Shown here piece by piece: positions 48,024 through 57,337 of a stretch of DNA of 64,000 nucleotides; positions within the stretch are counted from its first letter, which is position 1, and every line of letters begins with the position of its first letter. A program made the position numbers and the translations under genes. Location: assembly GCF_022179385.1 (NCBI RefSeq), contig NZ_BPQS01000009.1:115240-179239 (forward strand), written 5' to 3'. The DNA is from Methylobacterium longum (lineage in GTDB: Bacteria > Pseudomonadota > Alphaproteobacteria > Rhizobiales > Beijerinckiaceae). The notes under the pieces were generated by a model, which made no database searches, was not told the origin of the DNA, and saw nothing but the letters and a program-made list of their open reading frames with translations.

Positions 48024-49097
48024 ATGTTACAGCGTGGTCCCATCTTTGTCGGCGACCTGAAGCCTGTCGGCGTGCCCCGGGCTCTCGCGGTCGTGCGGCC
48101 CGGTGACTCGCTGACATCCCTCGTTACGATCTCGATTTCCTGCCTCTCGACCCTCACGCTGCTCGCCGCGGGCGCAGCGTGGCTCGTCACGCACGGCGAT
48201 TGGACGTCCCCGACATTCACCCTGCAGCCGGGATCGGCGGCATCCGCTCAGCGACCACATGCATCTGTTTTCCCGGCCTGGGTCGAGGTTCCGCACCTGA
48301 CAGGACCGCTCGCGCACGCGAACGATCCGGACACGTTCTCCATCGCCGACGGACCCCGCACGTTCCTCGATCCGAGCCCTGCGGACGCGTACGAGCAGCA
48401 GATCTTCCTGCCGCCCCGCGCCAACCCCCGCCTTCCACTGATCGGCCGAGCGCCCCTCGATGCGACGCGTCTGACGCATGAGCTGCCGCCCGCCTGGAAC
48501 GAACGCCCGGATTTGCAGGACATCGCGACGGTAGCCCCGCCATCGGCCGTGGCGACGCTCGAACCGGACGGACCGCAATCCACGCAGGATCGGGCCGAGA
48601 CGACGACGGCACGAACCCTGCCGGCCGATCCGATGCCGACCATCCCGCCCCCGCGATCGGCCCCAGCGCGAGTGCCGACCGAGATCGCCGTTCGCTCCCC
48701 ACCGACGATCAGCACTGCACCCCCGCTCGGACCCGTGGCGACGCTTGGCCCGGACCCGTCGTTGCCGGTGGTGGATCGAATGAGCCCGATCACGCCGCCC
48801 CGTGACATAGGGGCCGTGGTGGCGCCGATCCTGAATCCCGGGCCGGCAAGGCACGCGCGGTCGCTCAGGGGACCACGAGCGGCGGCAGCGGCTCCCCGGC
48901 CGCGCAAGCCCGACCGCGATGCCGGGCAGACCGCGAGCATCATCGGCCGATCGCCCTCGGCTCGGGCCGGGATCGATGCCGCCGCAGTCGCGCGTGCCTC
49001 CGTGCACCGGGCGCGAGCCCATCGTGCCCCTTCTGCGCCCCCATCCGCACCGTCCTCCCCCTGGACGCTGCCACCAGCCCTCGCGCCGACGGACTAG
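48024..49097 (+). CDS. Proline-rich single-span membrane protein (hypothetical)
   Basis: About 357 residues. One hydrophobic segment near the N-terminus (ISISCLSTLTLLAAGAAWLV) and then a long Pro/Ala/Arg-rich, low-complexity region (IPPPRSAPARVPTEIAVRSP, RSLRGPRAAAAAPRPRKPDR) that should be exported and extended. The start is uncertain: ATG 48024 has GGAGG almost touching it, and an upstream GTG at 47931 is in frame. Domain of unknown function; a periplasm-spanning or surface linker is possible. Confidence 0.5.
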   Translation: MLQRGPIFVGDLKPVGVPRALAVVRPGDSLTSLVTISISCLSTLTLLAAGAAWLVTHGDWTSPTFTLQPGSAASAQRPHASVFPAWVEVPHLTGPLAHANDPDTFSIADGPRTFLDPSPADAYEQQIFLPPRANPRLPLIGRAPLDATRLTHELPPAWNERPDLQDIATVAPPSAVATLEPDGPQSTQDRAETTTARTLPADPMPTIPPPRSAPARVPTEIAVRSPPTISTAPPLGPVATLGPDPSLPVVDRMSPITPPRDIGAVVAPILNPGPARHARSLRGPRAAAAAPRPRKPDRDAGQTASIIGRSPSARAGIDAAAVARASVHRARAHRAPSAPPSAPSSPWTLPPALAPTD

Positions 49098-49144
49098 CCC
49101 AGGGCCGCGGCCCCTCGTTCACCTCGCGAAGAAGGAAATTTTCG

Positions 49145-49684
49145 ATGTTCAGACGTTCGATCGCCTGCGCGGCCCTCATCTCGGCTCTGGCGGGGCCGGC
49201 TCTGGCGCAGGATGTGCCCGCCGAGCCGGATACCTCGGCGGCGACGTGGCAAATGCCCTGGCAGATCGCACCGATTGGCCCGGCCTCGGCGGCGGCCGGT
49301 GAGCAGACGATCATGTCGATGGTGCCCGGAACCGGTTTGGTGAAGGGGACCGCCGTCGCCCTGCAATCCATCGGACAGCCCTTGCCGGAGGTGCCGGGCC
49401 GCAATCGAACCGTCGACACCTGCCGCGCGACCGTCATGAGCGAGGCCGGCAAGGCCGGCATGAAGCAGGTCGAAGCGGTCTCGGCCGGTGTGGATAAGAC
49501 GAACAAGAAGGGCGACTACTTCGCGCCGGTATTGTTCCGCATCACGTACGCGACACCGATGATGTACGAGGTGCGCGAGGCCACGATGATCTGCGTCGTG
49601 AACCGTAAGGGCGCCATCGTCGACGCCTACATGCCTGCCGACGCGTCGATCGTCGCGCAGTGGACAGCCCTCGGCCGCCGCTGA
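49145..49684 (+). CDS. Exported hypothetical protein
   Basis: 179 residues: signal peptide (SIACAALISALAGPALAQ) then a mature domain with two Cys (DTCRATVMSEAG, MICVVNRKG) that may form a disulfide, and a beta-rich end (YFAPVLFRITYATPMMYEVR). AAGGAAA precedes the ATG. Follows the Pro-rich protein gene by 47 bases, so it may share its transcript. No family recognised. Confidence 0.75.
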   Translation: MFRRSIACAALISALAGPALAQDVPAEPDTSAATWQMPWQIAPIGPASAAAGEQTIMSMVPGTGLVKGTAVALQSIGQPLPEVPGRNRTVDTCRATVMSEAGKAGMKQVEAVSAGVDKTNKKGDYFAPVLFRITYATPMMYEVREATMICVVNRKGAIVDAYMPADASIVAQWTALGRR

Positions 49685-50133
49685 GTGGAAAGTCCCGAGC
49701 GACCGGCCGGATGCCGAGGGTCAGCCGAGCGTCAGACGAGCAGCACCGGGATCTATCCTCCGCGATCCCCGGTGCAGTCTCGTCGGCGCAGTCACGCGAG
49801 AGATTTGGGACGCCGCACGATCCGGCGTGCGCCGGATCGTGCGCCTGAGCGTCGGCTTCTCGTCCCCGCGGCGGGAGGAGACCTTGGGGCCGCCCCCGGG
49901 ATCTCGACGCCGCCGGGCTACCTCCGGTCGTGATGGACGACGGCGACGCGATCCCCATCGGCACTGCCGGCCCTCCCCTATGCGGCGGCGCCGGATGCTC
50001 GCGGGGTGTCTGATGAAGGCGGCCCGCGGCGCGTCATCGGCGAAGGACCGATCGTAGCCCCGGGAGGACGCAAGACCTCGAAACGTTTTCGCTGAGGCGT
50101 GCGTTACCGGACTGCTATATCGACGAGGTTCCC
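49685..50133. other. Intergenic stretch with a long palindrome
   Basis: About 450 bases without a supported gene. It contains the 14-bp inverted repeat at 49814-49843, and ends with the GAGG ribosome site of the next small gene. Confidence 0.45.
49814..49843. repeat. 14-bp perfect inverted repeat
   Basis: CGCACGATCCGGCG (49814-49827), two-base centre TG, CGCCGGATCGTGCG (49830-49843). As RNA it would be a strong stem with a small loop; it lies 130 bases after the preceding stop and lacks a U-run. Terminator or extragenic palindrome. Confidence 0.65.
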
Positions 50134-50373
50134 GTGCGCCATCGCCCTCTCGCAGCAGCTCTTCCGCTCCTGCTCTTTTTCTCGGGAGCAGCCTTCGCGC
50201 AAGCGCCAGCAGCGGCTCCGCCTGCGTTAGCCCTCGGTTCGACCGGCGCTTGGGCTACGGTGACGGGAACCGCGACGGGTCGACCAGCCGACACCGTGAC
50301 GAACGACTCGGCGGGTGGGGGCAATGCCGGTCAGCCCGAACGGCCGCTGCTCCAGGGCGGCGGCGGAAGGTGA
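50134..50373 (+). CDS. Small exported hypothetical protein
   Basis: 79 residues, GTG start with GAGG upstream. Signal peptide (LAAALPLLLFFSGAAFAQAP) and a short Gly/Ala/Thr-rich mature part ending GGNAGQPERPLLQGGGGR. Low complexity suggests a disordered periplasmic or surface peptide. No family. Confidence 0.6.
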   Translation: MRHRPLAAALPLLLFFSGAAFAQAPAAAPPALALGSTGAWATVTGTATGRPADTVTNDSAGGGNAGQPERPLLQGGGGR

Positions 50374-50865
50374 TTGTGAAGCTCCGGGCCTGGTCCGCCC
50401 GTGGCCGCTAGCCGTTGTCAGTCCGCTCTGAAGACCACGGAGGTGCCGAGGTCGCCCGCACGCGCGTGCCTCGCTCGTCCACGGGGCGGCAGGCTGGCCG
50501 GTCTCACAGTTGCGACGGGGGGCGAAACCGTGCCGACGGTTCTTCGGCCGTAACCGGAACGCGGATTGGTCGCTCAGCTCGCCGTCGTCCCAACGCCGAT
50601 TGCGCGGTCTGCGGCAAGAAGGGCCTGGAGACTGAACCGGTCCGGACGCGGTGGTGAGACCGTCTCTATCCGAAAGGCTGGGCCCATACCGCGTTGATGG
50701 ATGGCCGCATCGTCTCAGTTCTGACGCGGAAACTGCGGATGCGATAACGTCATCGACGTGGATAGCACCCCCGGGGCGCATCGGGCGCCCCGACGTCGCT
50801 ACGAGTTGTCGAGCGCAACTCCAAACATGGTGCCTGAGGTGCCATAGCTCCAGGAGCGTATTGCG
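50374..50865. other. Intergenic stretch without a supported gene
   Basis: About 490 bases. Frames are short and Arg-rich. CAGGAGCG, the ribosome site of the collagen-like gene, is at the right end. Nothing else seen. Confidence 0.4.
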
Positions 50866-51567
50866 ATGCGAGGACAGGCGATCAGGTGGTTAGGCTTAGG
50901 TCTCATCGCGACATATGCGATGCCTGCCTATGCTGACGTGAAAGTCGAGGATGCCAAGATCACGGGCGGTTATCTGTGGGTTCTCGGGTATGCCGACGAG
51001 CGCGACAGCGAAATCACCCTCGACGGCAAATTCCCTCAGCACACCGACGCGAAGGGCTATTTCGAATTCCGGGTCGTCTATCACCCGGCCACCTGTATCG
51101 CGACGCTTCGGACACCGAGACAGTCCCGCGACATCGTGGTCAGCGATTGCGGTCAGCAGGGGCCGCAGGCACCGGGGCTCGTCGGACCAGCCGGGCCATC
51201 CGGACCGCGCGGTGAGGCGGGGCCGCAGGGGGAGGCAGGTCCGAAAGGTGACAGGGGGGCCATGGGCCAGCCCGGTCCGATGGGTGCGCAGGGCGAACCC
51301 GGTCCGGCAGGTCCTCCGGGGCCGGCCGGTGTTGCCGGAGCAGTTGGGCCAGCCGGACCGCCCGGACCACGAGGACCCCAGGGAGCTCCTGGCCCAGTCG
51401 GAAAGATGGGACCGCCCGGTGCTTCTCCGGCGGTGAAATCTCCGTCGACCACAAGCTCAGTGGTCAAGCGCGGGACAACACATCCGCAGCCAGAACCGGA
51501 GGTCCCCCCCGCGGCGACCAGGGACGCTGAGCCCGGGTCGGGGAGCGCTGTCGACGATCGGTACTGA
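50866..51567 (+). CDS. Exported collagen-like protein with Gly-X-Y repeats
   Basis: 233 residues. Signal peptide ([15 protein letters not shown]), an N-terminal beta-rich domain (residues ~24-95, with [20 protein letters not shown] and two Cys, 77 and 95), then 28 uninterrupted Gly-X-Y triplets at residues 104-187 (51175-51426), rich in GPP, GPA and GEA/GPK, and a Ser/Thr/Pro-rich C-tail. Such triplets form a collagen triple helix, so the protein is probably a secreted or surface trimer. AGGAG precedes the ATG. Bacterial collagen-like proteins are often adhesive or structural; the role here is unknown. Confidence 0.85.
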   Translation: MRGQAIRWLGLGLIATYAMPAYADVKVEDAKITGGYLWVLGYADERDSEITLDGKFPQHTDAKGYFEFRVVYHPATCIATLRTPRQSRDIVVSDCGQQGPQAPGLVGPAGPSGPRGEAGPQGEAGPKGDRGAMGQPGPMGAQGEPGPAGPPGPAGVAGAVGPAGPPGPRGPQGAPGPVGKMGPPGASPAVKSPSTTSSVVKRGTTHPQPEPEVPPAATRDAEPGSGSAVDDRY

Positions 51568-51724
51568 GCCACCGACGCATCCGTCGGCTTGTAGGCGCAG
51601 CTTCCGTTGACCAGGCGCGGGGGCAAGCCGAAACCCCTCCGATCGGGAAGGCAGCACCTGTGAGGTTGATCAGCGCGACCGATCGAACCCGCCCTGCATG
51701 CGGGGCAGCACGAACGGCCGCGTC

Positions 51725-51880
51725 ATGAGCCGAAAGTTCGCGATGGGGATGCTGAAGATCGGGGCGATACTCGTGGCGGCCATCAGCACCGCGACCGCTT
51801 GGCTGAAAGCCGACTTGCCGCCGAAGGGCGCGCCCTCCGTCAACATGCCTGCGCCGAGCGCGCGGTACGCAGGGGGTTGA
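51725..51880 (+). CDS. Small hypothetical membrane or exported peptide
   Basis: 51 residues, MSRKFAMGMLKIGAILVAAI then STATAWLKADLPPKGAPSV. One hydrophobic stretch; could be a signal anchor. Ribosome site weak. A low-confidence gene included because the hydrophobic pattern is protein-like. Confidence 0.4.
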   Translation: MSRKFAMGMLKIGAILVAAISTATAWLKADLPPKGAPSVNMPAPSARYAGG

Positions 51881-52230
51881 ACGAGCGTCCTCTTTCCTGA
51901 CTGATCAGCTGTACGGACCACCGAACAGGTCATCCAGCGCTCTGCACCGGAAGAGCGTGTGCCGCCGCCCGCCCTGAACTTCCGGCTGATTGGGGATTGT
52001 GAGGCAGCGCCGGGCCGAGAGGTCGGCGGCGTCGCGGCCTGGATCAGGCCTTCGCGCACCCTGCGGCAGCGCCCCGTCGCGCCCGGTCCGAAATAGCGGT
52101 CGGGTCCGGAAGCCCGACTCGGATCGGGCCATGTCGCGCTTCGTGCTGAGGCTCATCCGGAGGGGTGACCCGGCCTTGCAACCCGGTCAGCAACTCACGT
52201 CCAGCTGAAACATATCGGGCTACGGTAGAA
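51881..52230. other. Intergenic stretch beside tRNA-Leu
   Basis: 350 bases next to the 3' end of the tRNA-Leu gene. No supported gene, and no copy of the tRNA 3' end (which would suggest an attachment site) was seen here. Confidence 0.4.
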
Positions 52231-52315
52231 TGGTGCCCAGGAAAGGACTCGAACCTTCACCTCTCGCGAGACTGGTACCTGAAACCAGCGCGTCTACCAA
52301 TTCCGCCACCTGGGC
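52231..52315 (-). tRNA. tRNA-Leu (anticodon CAG)
   Basis: 85-nt class II tRNA on the minus strand, starting GCCCAGGTGGCGGAATTGG and ending in encoded CCA. Acceptor stem, D-loop with GGTAGACGC, anticodon stem-loop CTGGT-TTCAGGT-ACCAG with CAG, a variable arm, and T-loop GGTTCGAGTCC are all present. Decodes CUG, the main Leu codon here. Confidence 0.95.
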
Positions 52316-52333
52316 TCGCCGTCGGCCAGTGGC

Positions 52334-52370
52334 CGGCGACGGCTCCGTTTAGGCAACCGAGCCGTCGCCG
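52334..52370 (-). terminator. Hairpin between leuC and tRNA-Leu
   Basis: Arms CGGCGACGGCTC (52334-52345) and GAGCCGTCGCCG (52359-52370), 13-base loop, just after the leuC stop and before the tRNA 5' end, on the minus strand. Likely terminates leuC. Confidence 0.6.
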
Positions 52371-52382
52371 TCAATCGCGATT

Positions 52383-53795
52383 TCAGCCCCTGGGCCAGTC
52401 CCGGATGTCGATGAAGCGCCCGGCCACCGCGGCGGCGGCGGCCATCGCGGGGGAGACCAGGTGCGTGCGCCCACGCGGACCCTGCCGCCCCTCGAAATTG
52501 CGGTTCGACGTCGAGGCGCAGCGTTCGCCCGGACGCAGCTTGTCCGGGTTCATGCCCAGGCACATCGAGCAGCCCGGCTCGCGCCAGTCGAAGCCCGCCG
52601 CCTTCAGGATCTTATCGAGCCCCTCGGCCTCCGCCTGGGCCTTCACCAGGCCGGAGCCGGGGACGATCATGGCGGACACGCCGTCATGCACCTTGCGGTC
52701 ACCGACCACCCGGGCAACCTCGCGCAGATCCTCGATGCGCCCGTTGGTGCAGGACCCGATGAAGATCCGATCCAGGGTGATGTCGGTGATCCGGGTGCCC
52801 GGCGTCAGGCCCATGTAGGCCAGCGCCTTCTCCTTCGACTGCCGCTTGTTCTCGTCGGCGATCTCGGCCGGATCCGGGATGCGGCCCTGGATCGAGATCA
52901 CGTCCTCGGGGCTCGTCCCCCAGCTCACCAGCGGCGGCAGGTTGGCGGCGTCGAGCCGCACCTCGCGGTCGAAGAAGGCGCCCTCGTCGGTCACGAGGCC
53001 CTCCCAGTAGCGCCGGGCGGCATCGAAGGCGGCGCCCTTCGGAGCCTTCGGCCGGTCCTTCACGTACGCGAAGGTGGTGGCGTCGGGGGCGACCATGCCG
53101 GCGCGGGCTCCGCCCTCGATCGACATGTTGCAGATCGTCATCCGGCCTTCCATCGAGAGGCCGCGGATCGCCGCGCCGGCATACTCGATGACGTGGCCGG
53201 TGCCGCCCGCGGTGCCGATCTCGCCGATGATCGCCAGGATGATGTCCTTCGCGGTCACGCCGTCCGACAAGGCGCCGTCGACGGTCACGCGCATGTTCTT
53301 GGCCTTGCGCTGCACCAGGGTCTGGGTGGCGAGGACGTGCTCGACCTCCGAGGTGCCGATGCCGTGCGCCAGCGCCCCGAAGGCCCCGTGCGTCGAGGTG
53401 TGCGAATCGCCGCACACGATGGTCTGGCCGGGGAGCGTGAAGCCCTGCTCGGGCCCGATGATGTGGACGATGCCCTGGCGCACGTCGAGGGCATCGTAGA
53501 ACTCGATGCCGAAGTCGCGCACGTTCTCGGCCAGCGCCTCGAGCTGCGTGCGGCTCTCGGGATCGTCGATGCCCTGCGAGCGGTCGGAGGTCTGGACGTT
53601 GTGGTCGACGACCGCCAGCGTCTTCTCCGGGTGGCGCACCTTGCGGCCCGCCACGCGCAATCCCTCGAAGGCCTGCGGGCTCGTCACTTCGTGGACCAGG
53701 TGGCGGTCGATGTAGAGGAGGCTGGAGCCGTCCGGCTGGACATCGACGACGTGGTCGTCCCAGATCTTGTCGTAGAGGGTGCGCGGGCTGGTCAT
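52383..53795 (-). CDS. leuC: 3-isopropylmalate dehydratase large subunit
   Basis: 470 residues. Second step of leucine synthesis; partner LeuD is not in the window. The [4Fe-4S] ligands are Cys349 ([14 protein letters not shown]), Cys409 and Cys412 ([13 protein letters not shown]), close to the positions in E. coli. Other motifs: [35 protein letters not shown]. Starts [17 protein letters not shown] at 53795; the long upstream frame is not coding. leuC lies alone, separated from other leu genes. Confidence 0.97.
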   Translation of the reverse strand: MTSPRTLYDKIWDDHVVDVQPDGSSLLYIDRHLVHEVTSPQAFEGLRVAGRKVRHPEKTLAVVDHNVQTSDRSQGIDDPESRTQLEALAENVRDFGIEFYDALDVRQGIVHIIGPEQGFTLPGQTIVCGDSHTSTHGAFGALAHGIGTSEVEHVLATQTLVQRKAKNMRVTVDGALSDGVTAKDIILAIIGEIGTAGGTGHVIEYAGAAIRGLSMEGRMTICNMSIEGGARAGMVAPDATTFAYVKDRPKAPKGAAFDAARRYWEGLVTDEGAFFDREVRLDAANLPPLVSWGTSPEDVISIQGRIPDPAEIADENKRQSKEKALAYMGLTPGTRITDITLDRIFIGSCTNGRIEDLREVARVVGDRKVHDGVSAMIVPGSGLVKAQAEAEGLDKILKAAGFDWREPGCSMCLGMNPDKLRPGERCASTSNRNFEGRQGPRGRTHLVSPAMAAAAAVAGRFIDIRDWPRG

Positions 53796-54054
53796 CGGTT
53801 TTCGTCTTCGGAGATGCGTCGGTGCACGGTGCTCGCGGAAATGCGTCATCCTTAGTAGGCATCGCGGGCGGTTTTCGGAAGGGGCGAAGCCTGCCGCAGC
53901 CGGATACCCGCCCGGCGCTCGCGGGCGGATGTCACGCGCGAGGTCCGGATCGACTGGCGCCGCCCCCCGCCGAGGCCCTATGGCGGGTGGAGGATCCGAC
54001 GGCTTCGCTGGCTGGTCGGGAATGGCCGGCGAACGGCCGACTTGGGAGTGAAAG

Positions 54055-55026
54055 ATGCCTGATGCCGCGGCCGACATCCTGTTCCTGCGGAAGATGCATC
54101 CGCTGGTCGAGACGTCGCTGGACGGGCGGCACAACGTGCATCGCCTCGCGGGCGCCGCGGATCCGGAGGCGATGCTGGAGACGATCGGGCCGCGGATCCG
54201 CGGGCTCTGCGTCGGCGGTCAGGTCGGCATCGACGGGGCGCTGATGGATCGTCTGCCGAACCTGGAGATCATCGCCAATTTCGGCGTCGGCTACGACGCG
54301 GTCGATGCCGCCGAGGCGCACCGGCGCGGCGTCATCGTCACCAACACCCCGGACGTGCTCACCGACGAGGTCGCCGACCTCGCAATCGGCCTCGTGCTCG
54401 CGACGCTGCGGCGCCTGCCCCAGGCCGACCGCTACCTCCGCGAGGGACACTGGCCGAAGGCGCCGTTCCCCCTCACGGCCTCGCTGCGCGGGCGGCGGGT
54501 CGGCATCCTGGGACTCGGCCGGATCGGCCGGGCCATCGCCAAGCGCCTCGAAAGTTTCGGCGTCGAGATCGCGTATCACGGTCGGCGCCGCCAGTCGGAC
54601 GCGCCTTACGCCTATCACGACAGCTTGGTCGGCCTCGCGCAGGCCGTCCACGTGCTGATCGTGGTCGCGCCGGGCGGCTCCGACACCCGCGGGCTCGTCG
54701 ACACGGCGGTACTGGAGGCGCTCGGCCCCGAGGGCATCCTGGTCAACGTCGCCCGCGGCAGCCTCGTGGACGAGGCGGCCCTCACCGCCGCGCTCAAGGC
54801 GGGCACCATCCTGGGCGCGGGCCTCGACGTGTTCGAGAACGAACCGCATGTCCCGTCGGACCTCGCCGCCCTCGAGAACACCGTGCTGCTGCCCCATGTC
54901 GGATCGGCCTCCGAGCATACCCGCGCCGCCATGGCCCAGCTCGTCGTCGACAACGTGATCTCCTGGTTCGAGGGACGGGGACCTCTGACACCGGTCGGCG
55001 AAACCCCCTGGAAACCGAAGGCGTGA
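54055..55026 (+). CDS. D-isomer specific 2-hydroxyacid dehydrogenase (glyoxylate/hydroxypyruvate reductase-like)
   Basis: 323 residues. NAD(P)-binding motif [16 protein letters not shown], catalytic Arg in [11 protein letters not shown], Glu in LDVFENEP and His in LLPHVGSAS: the full R-E-H triad. N-terminal substrate domain contains [19 protein letters not shown]. Likely reduces hydroxypyruvate, glyoxylate or a similar 2-keto acid; serine-cycle methylotrophs use such enzymes, but this one is not placed with serine-cycle genes. GGGAG precedes the ATG. Its end overlaps the next gene by 4 bases. Confidence 0.92.
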   Translation: MPDAAADILFLRKMHPLVETSLDGRHNVHRLAGAADPEAMLETIGPRIRGLCVGGQVGIDGALMDRLPNLEIIANFGVGYDAVDAAEAHRRGVIVTNTPDVLTDEVADLAIGLVLATLRRLPQADRYLREGHWPKAPFPLTASLRGRRVGILGLGRIGRAIAKRLESFGVEIAYHGRRRQSDAPYAYHDSLVGLAQAVHVLIVVAPGGSDTRGLVDTAVLEALGPEGILVNVARGSLVDEAALTAALKAGTILGAGLDVFENEPHVPSDLAALENTVLLPHVGSASEHTRAAMAQLVVDNVISWFEGRGPLTPVGETPWKPKA

Positions 55027-55907
55027 GACGCACGCGGGCGCGGTTCCTGACGCTCCTCGCGCTGGCGTCCTGCCCGGCGGCGGCGCAGGAGCTGCCGGCA
55101 ACGCAGGATTTGCCGGCAACGCAGAACCTGCCGGCGACGACCCCCGACCAGACGGCCCCGGCCGAGGAGGCGCCGGCCGCGCCCCCGGCACCGCCCAGCC
55201 TGCCGGGGAAGCTCGGCGAGGTGCCCGGCACCTGGGATCTCTCGCGCGACGGGAGCAACCGGCGCTGCGTCGTGACCCTCGGCCTGGAGAGCGGCGAGGC
55301 CGGTCGGAAGCTGCGCTTTCCAGCCGGATGCCGGCGCGCCCTGCCGGTGATGAACGGGGTCGCGGGATGGCTCTTCGCCGACGGGGCCGTGCGCTTGGTC
55401 GATCGCAACGTGCGCCCGGTTCTCGACTTCACCCGCCGGCCGGACCAGCGCAGCCTCGTCGCCCAGGCCGAGGGCGGCGAGCGCTACAGCTTCGTGCCCC
55501 TCGACATCGTGGCGATGCGACCCGGCGGGGCGCCGGCTGCCGAAGCCGAGCCTGCGGCACCGGCACCCTCCCCGCTCCAGGCCGCGCCGCCGGTTCCGGC
55601 CGGACTTGAGCCTGCTCCGGTCGCGGCTCCTGGTCCCCCCCCGGGCATCTACGCCCTCGACCGCTTCCAGGAACGCGACACCTGCCGGATCACCCTCGAT
55701 GGCGGCGGTGGCGGCGTGACGATCGTGCCCGGTTGCCACGACGGTGGCCTGGAGGTGTTCGATCCGGTGCGCTGGCGCTACGCCAACGGGCGCATGACGC
55801 TCACGGCCAAGCGCGGCCACAGCATCGACCTCGTGCCGAGCGGCGACGGGCGCTGGCGGCGCGACCCGGAGGTCGGCACCACCTTCGTGCTGCGCCGCGT
55901 CGACTGA
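55023..55907 (+). CDS. Exported protein with two AprI/Inh-type (protease inhibitor-like) domains
   Basis: 294 residues, GTG start overlapping the dehydrogenase stop. Signal peptide, a Pro/Ala/Thr linker with LPATQ repeats, then two beta-barrel domains of the metalloprotease-inhibitor Inh type: residues ~62-165 (EVPGTWDLSRDGSNRRCVVT, GVAGWLFADGAVRLVD) and ~205-294 (GIYALDRFQERDTCRITLDG). Each domain has a Cys pair. In Pseudomonas such proteins inhibit secreted alkaline protease; in alphaproteobacteria most are uncharacterised, so inhibitor activity is inference. Confidence 0.8.
   Translation: MRRTRARFLTLLALASCPAAAQELPATQDLPATQNLPATTPDQTAPAEEAPAAPPAPPSLPGKLGEVPGTWDLSRDGSNRRCVVTLGLESGEAGRKLRFPAGCRRALPVMNGVAGWLFADGAVRLVDRNVRPVLDFTRRPDQRSLVAQAEGGERYSFVPLDIVAMRPGGAPAAEAEPAAPAPSPLQAAPPVPAGLEPAPVAAPGPPPGIYALDRFQERDTCRITLDGGGGGVTIVPGCHDGGLEVFDPVRWRYANGRMTLTAKRGHSIDLVPSGDGRWRRDPEVGTTFVLRRVD
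55092..55139. repeat. 18-bp tandem repeat encoding LPATQ
   Basis: Units 55092-55109, 55110-55127 and a degenerate third from 55128 (CTGCCGGCAACGCAGGAT type). They add LPATQD/LPATQN/LPATT to the linker after the signal peptide. Confidence 0.75.
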
Positions 55908-55908
55908 C

Positions 55909-56523
55909 CTACCGGGCGCCGCCGCGGCCGTCCTGGACCGGGAGCATCCGTTCCAGAAGGCCGTCGCGGCGGATCACGAGATGCCACACCGTCCCGGCGA
56001 TGTGCAGCAGCACCAGGGCGTAGACGGCCCATTGCCCGGCGACGTGGATCGACTCGGCCACCTTCTGGGCCGCCTCATCCTTCTGCAGGCCCGGAACGGT
56101 GAACAGCCAGAAATACGGGGTGTCGCGGCCCGAGAGCGCGCTCAGCAGGTAGCCGCTGACCGGCATGATCAGGAAGATCGCGTAGAGCAGCCAGTGGTTG
56201 ACGTGGCCGATCAGCGTCAGGAGACGCGGGGCCTGCGGGTCCGGCGGCGCCGGCCGGACCATGCGCCAGACGATCCGCAGGACGACGATCGCCAGGATCG
56301 TCAGCCCCACGGACTTGTGGAGCACGAACATGCTGCCCTTGGCCGGCGACGGCGGCAGGCTGATCGCGACCCAGGCCAACGGCAGAATGGCGAGCGCCAG
56401 GGCCGCCGTGACCCAGTGCAGCGCCTGCGATACCGGATGGTAGCGGGGGAGTCCGGAGGCCGTGACGTAGGTGGCCGGCTGCGGCGTGATGGCCTTGCCG
56501 GACATGATCGGAGAACCTGACAT
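55909..56523 (-). CDS. Cytochrome b561-family membrane protein
   Basis: 204 residues, four membrane helices with His haem ligands (QALHWVTAALALAILPLAWV, MFVLHKSVGLTILAIVVL, LIGHVNHWLLYAIFLIMPVS, AVYALVLLHIAGTVWHLVI). Di-haem b-type cytochrome that moves electrons between quinol and a periplasmic acceptor, or acts as superoxide oxidase (CybB-like). GAGGG precedes the ATG at 56523. Ends 1 base after the convergent Inh-domain gene. Confidence 0.92.
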   Translation of the reverse strand: MSGSPIMSGKAITPQPATYVTASGLPRYHPVSQALHWVTAALALAILPLAWVAISLPPSPAKGSMFVLHKSVGLTILAIVVLRIVWRMVRPAPPDPQAPRLLTLIGHVNHWLLYAIFLIMPVSGYLLSALSGRDTPYFWLFTVPGLQKDEAAQKVAESIHVAGQWAVYALVLLHIAGTVWHLVIRRDGLLERMLPVQDGRGGAR

Positions 56524-56589
56524 GATCCCTCGCGGATGAGCGTGGTCCATCCGGGATCTAGGGCCTCTGGCCCTAGGGGGGAGTGGCCA

Positions 56590-57174
56590 TCAGGCCGCCG
56601 CGCCGGCGTCGACGATCCGTTTCACGTCGAGCAGGGCTGCGAGTTCCGTCGCCGCGGCGCCGAGCCGGGATGCCACGGTCTCGTTGACCACTTGGCCGTC
56701 CACGAGGTCGTCGGAGCCGGCATAGACCGAGGTCGGCGCGACGTGGGACGCGAAGAAGCCGAAGAGCGGCCGCAATCCGTGCTCGACCACGAGGGCGTGG
56801 CGCAGGCCTCCGCCGGTCGCCGTGAGCGCCACCGGCATGCCGGCCATCCGGGCCGGATCGACGAAGTCGAAGACGTGCTTGAACAGGCCGGCATAGCCGC
56901 CCTGGTAGACCGGCGTGCCGACGATCAGGGCATCGGCGCCCTCGATCGCCTCGATCAGCCGGGCGGCCGCCGGGGAGAGGTCCTCGCGCTGCGTCGCGCC
57001 CAGGCCCGGTCCCGCATCGATCAGGTCGTAGACGGTCAGATCGATGCGGCGCAGGCGTCCCAGCTCGGCGCCGAGCGATTCCACCAGAACGCGGGTGCGC
57101 GACGGCCGCTTGGCGCTCCCCGAGAAGGCAACCACGCGGGCAAGCCTCGGCTTGTTGTTCGGCTCGATACTCAC
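56590..57174 (-). CDS. NADPH-dependent FMN reductase (MsuE/SsuE-like)
   Basis: 194 residues, GTG start with AAAGG. Flavodoxin-like fold: VVAFSGSAKRPSRTRVLVES for the FMN phosphate, IVGTPVYQGGYAGLFKHVFD for the isoalloxazine contact, and VALTATGGGLRHALVVEHGL. Provides reduced FMN to a monooxygenase in alkanesulfonate or dimethyl sulfone use in related bacteria; no monooxygenase is next to it here. Confidence 0.88.
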   Translation of the reverse strand: MSIEPNNKPRLARVVAFSGSAKRPSRTRVLVESLGAELGRLRRIDLTVYDLIDAGPGLGATQREDLSPAAARLIEAIEGADALIVGTPVYQGGYAGLFKHVFDFVDPARMAGMPVALTATGGGLRHALVVEHGLRPLFGFFASHVAPTSVYAGSDDLVDGQVVNETVASRLGAAATELAALLDVKRIVDAGAAA

Positions 57175-57337
57175 CGGGAACCTTTCCGCCGCAGGACGCC
57201 CCGATGCGGGACCGCGTACAATTCCGGCGCGTGCAACGGACGCGCCTCGGGCGACATGACGGTACCGCAATATCCCTGCGGATGAACACTCGGCGCATCC
57301 GCGCGCCGTCGCCGAACCGTTGGATGGAGCCCGATCG

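Noticed and set aside
47218..48220. Minus-strand frames in the 47-48 kb gap
   Set aside because: No transposase or other family motif could be recognised; likely chance frames in GC-rich DNA.
52231..52315. tRNA-Leu as an attachment site
   Set aside because: No integrase gene and no second copy of the tRNA 3' end was seen, so no island boundary is claimed as a feature.
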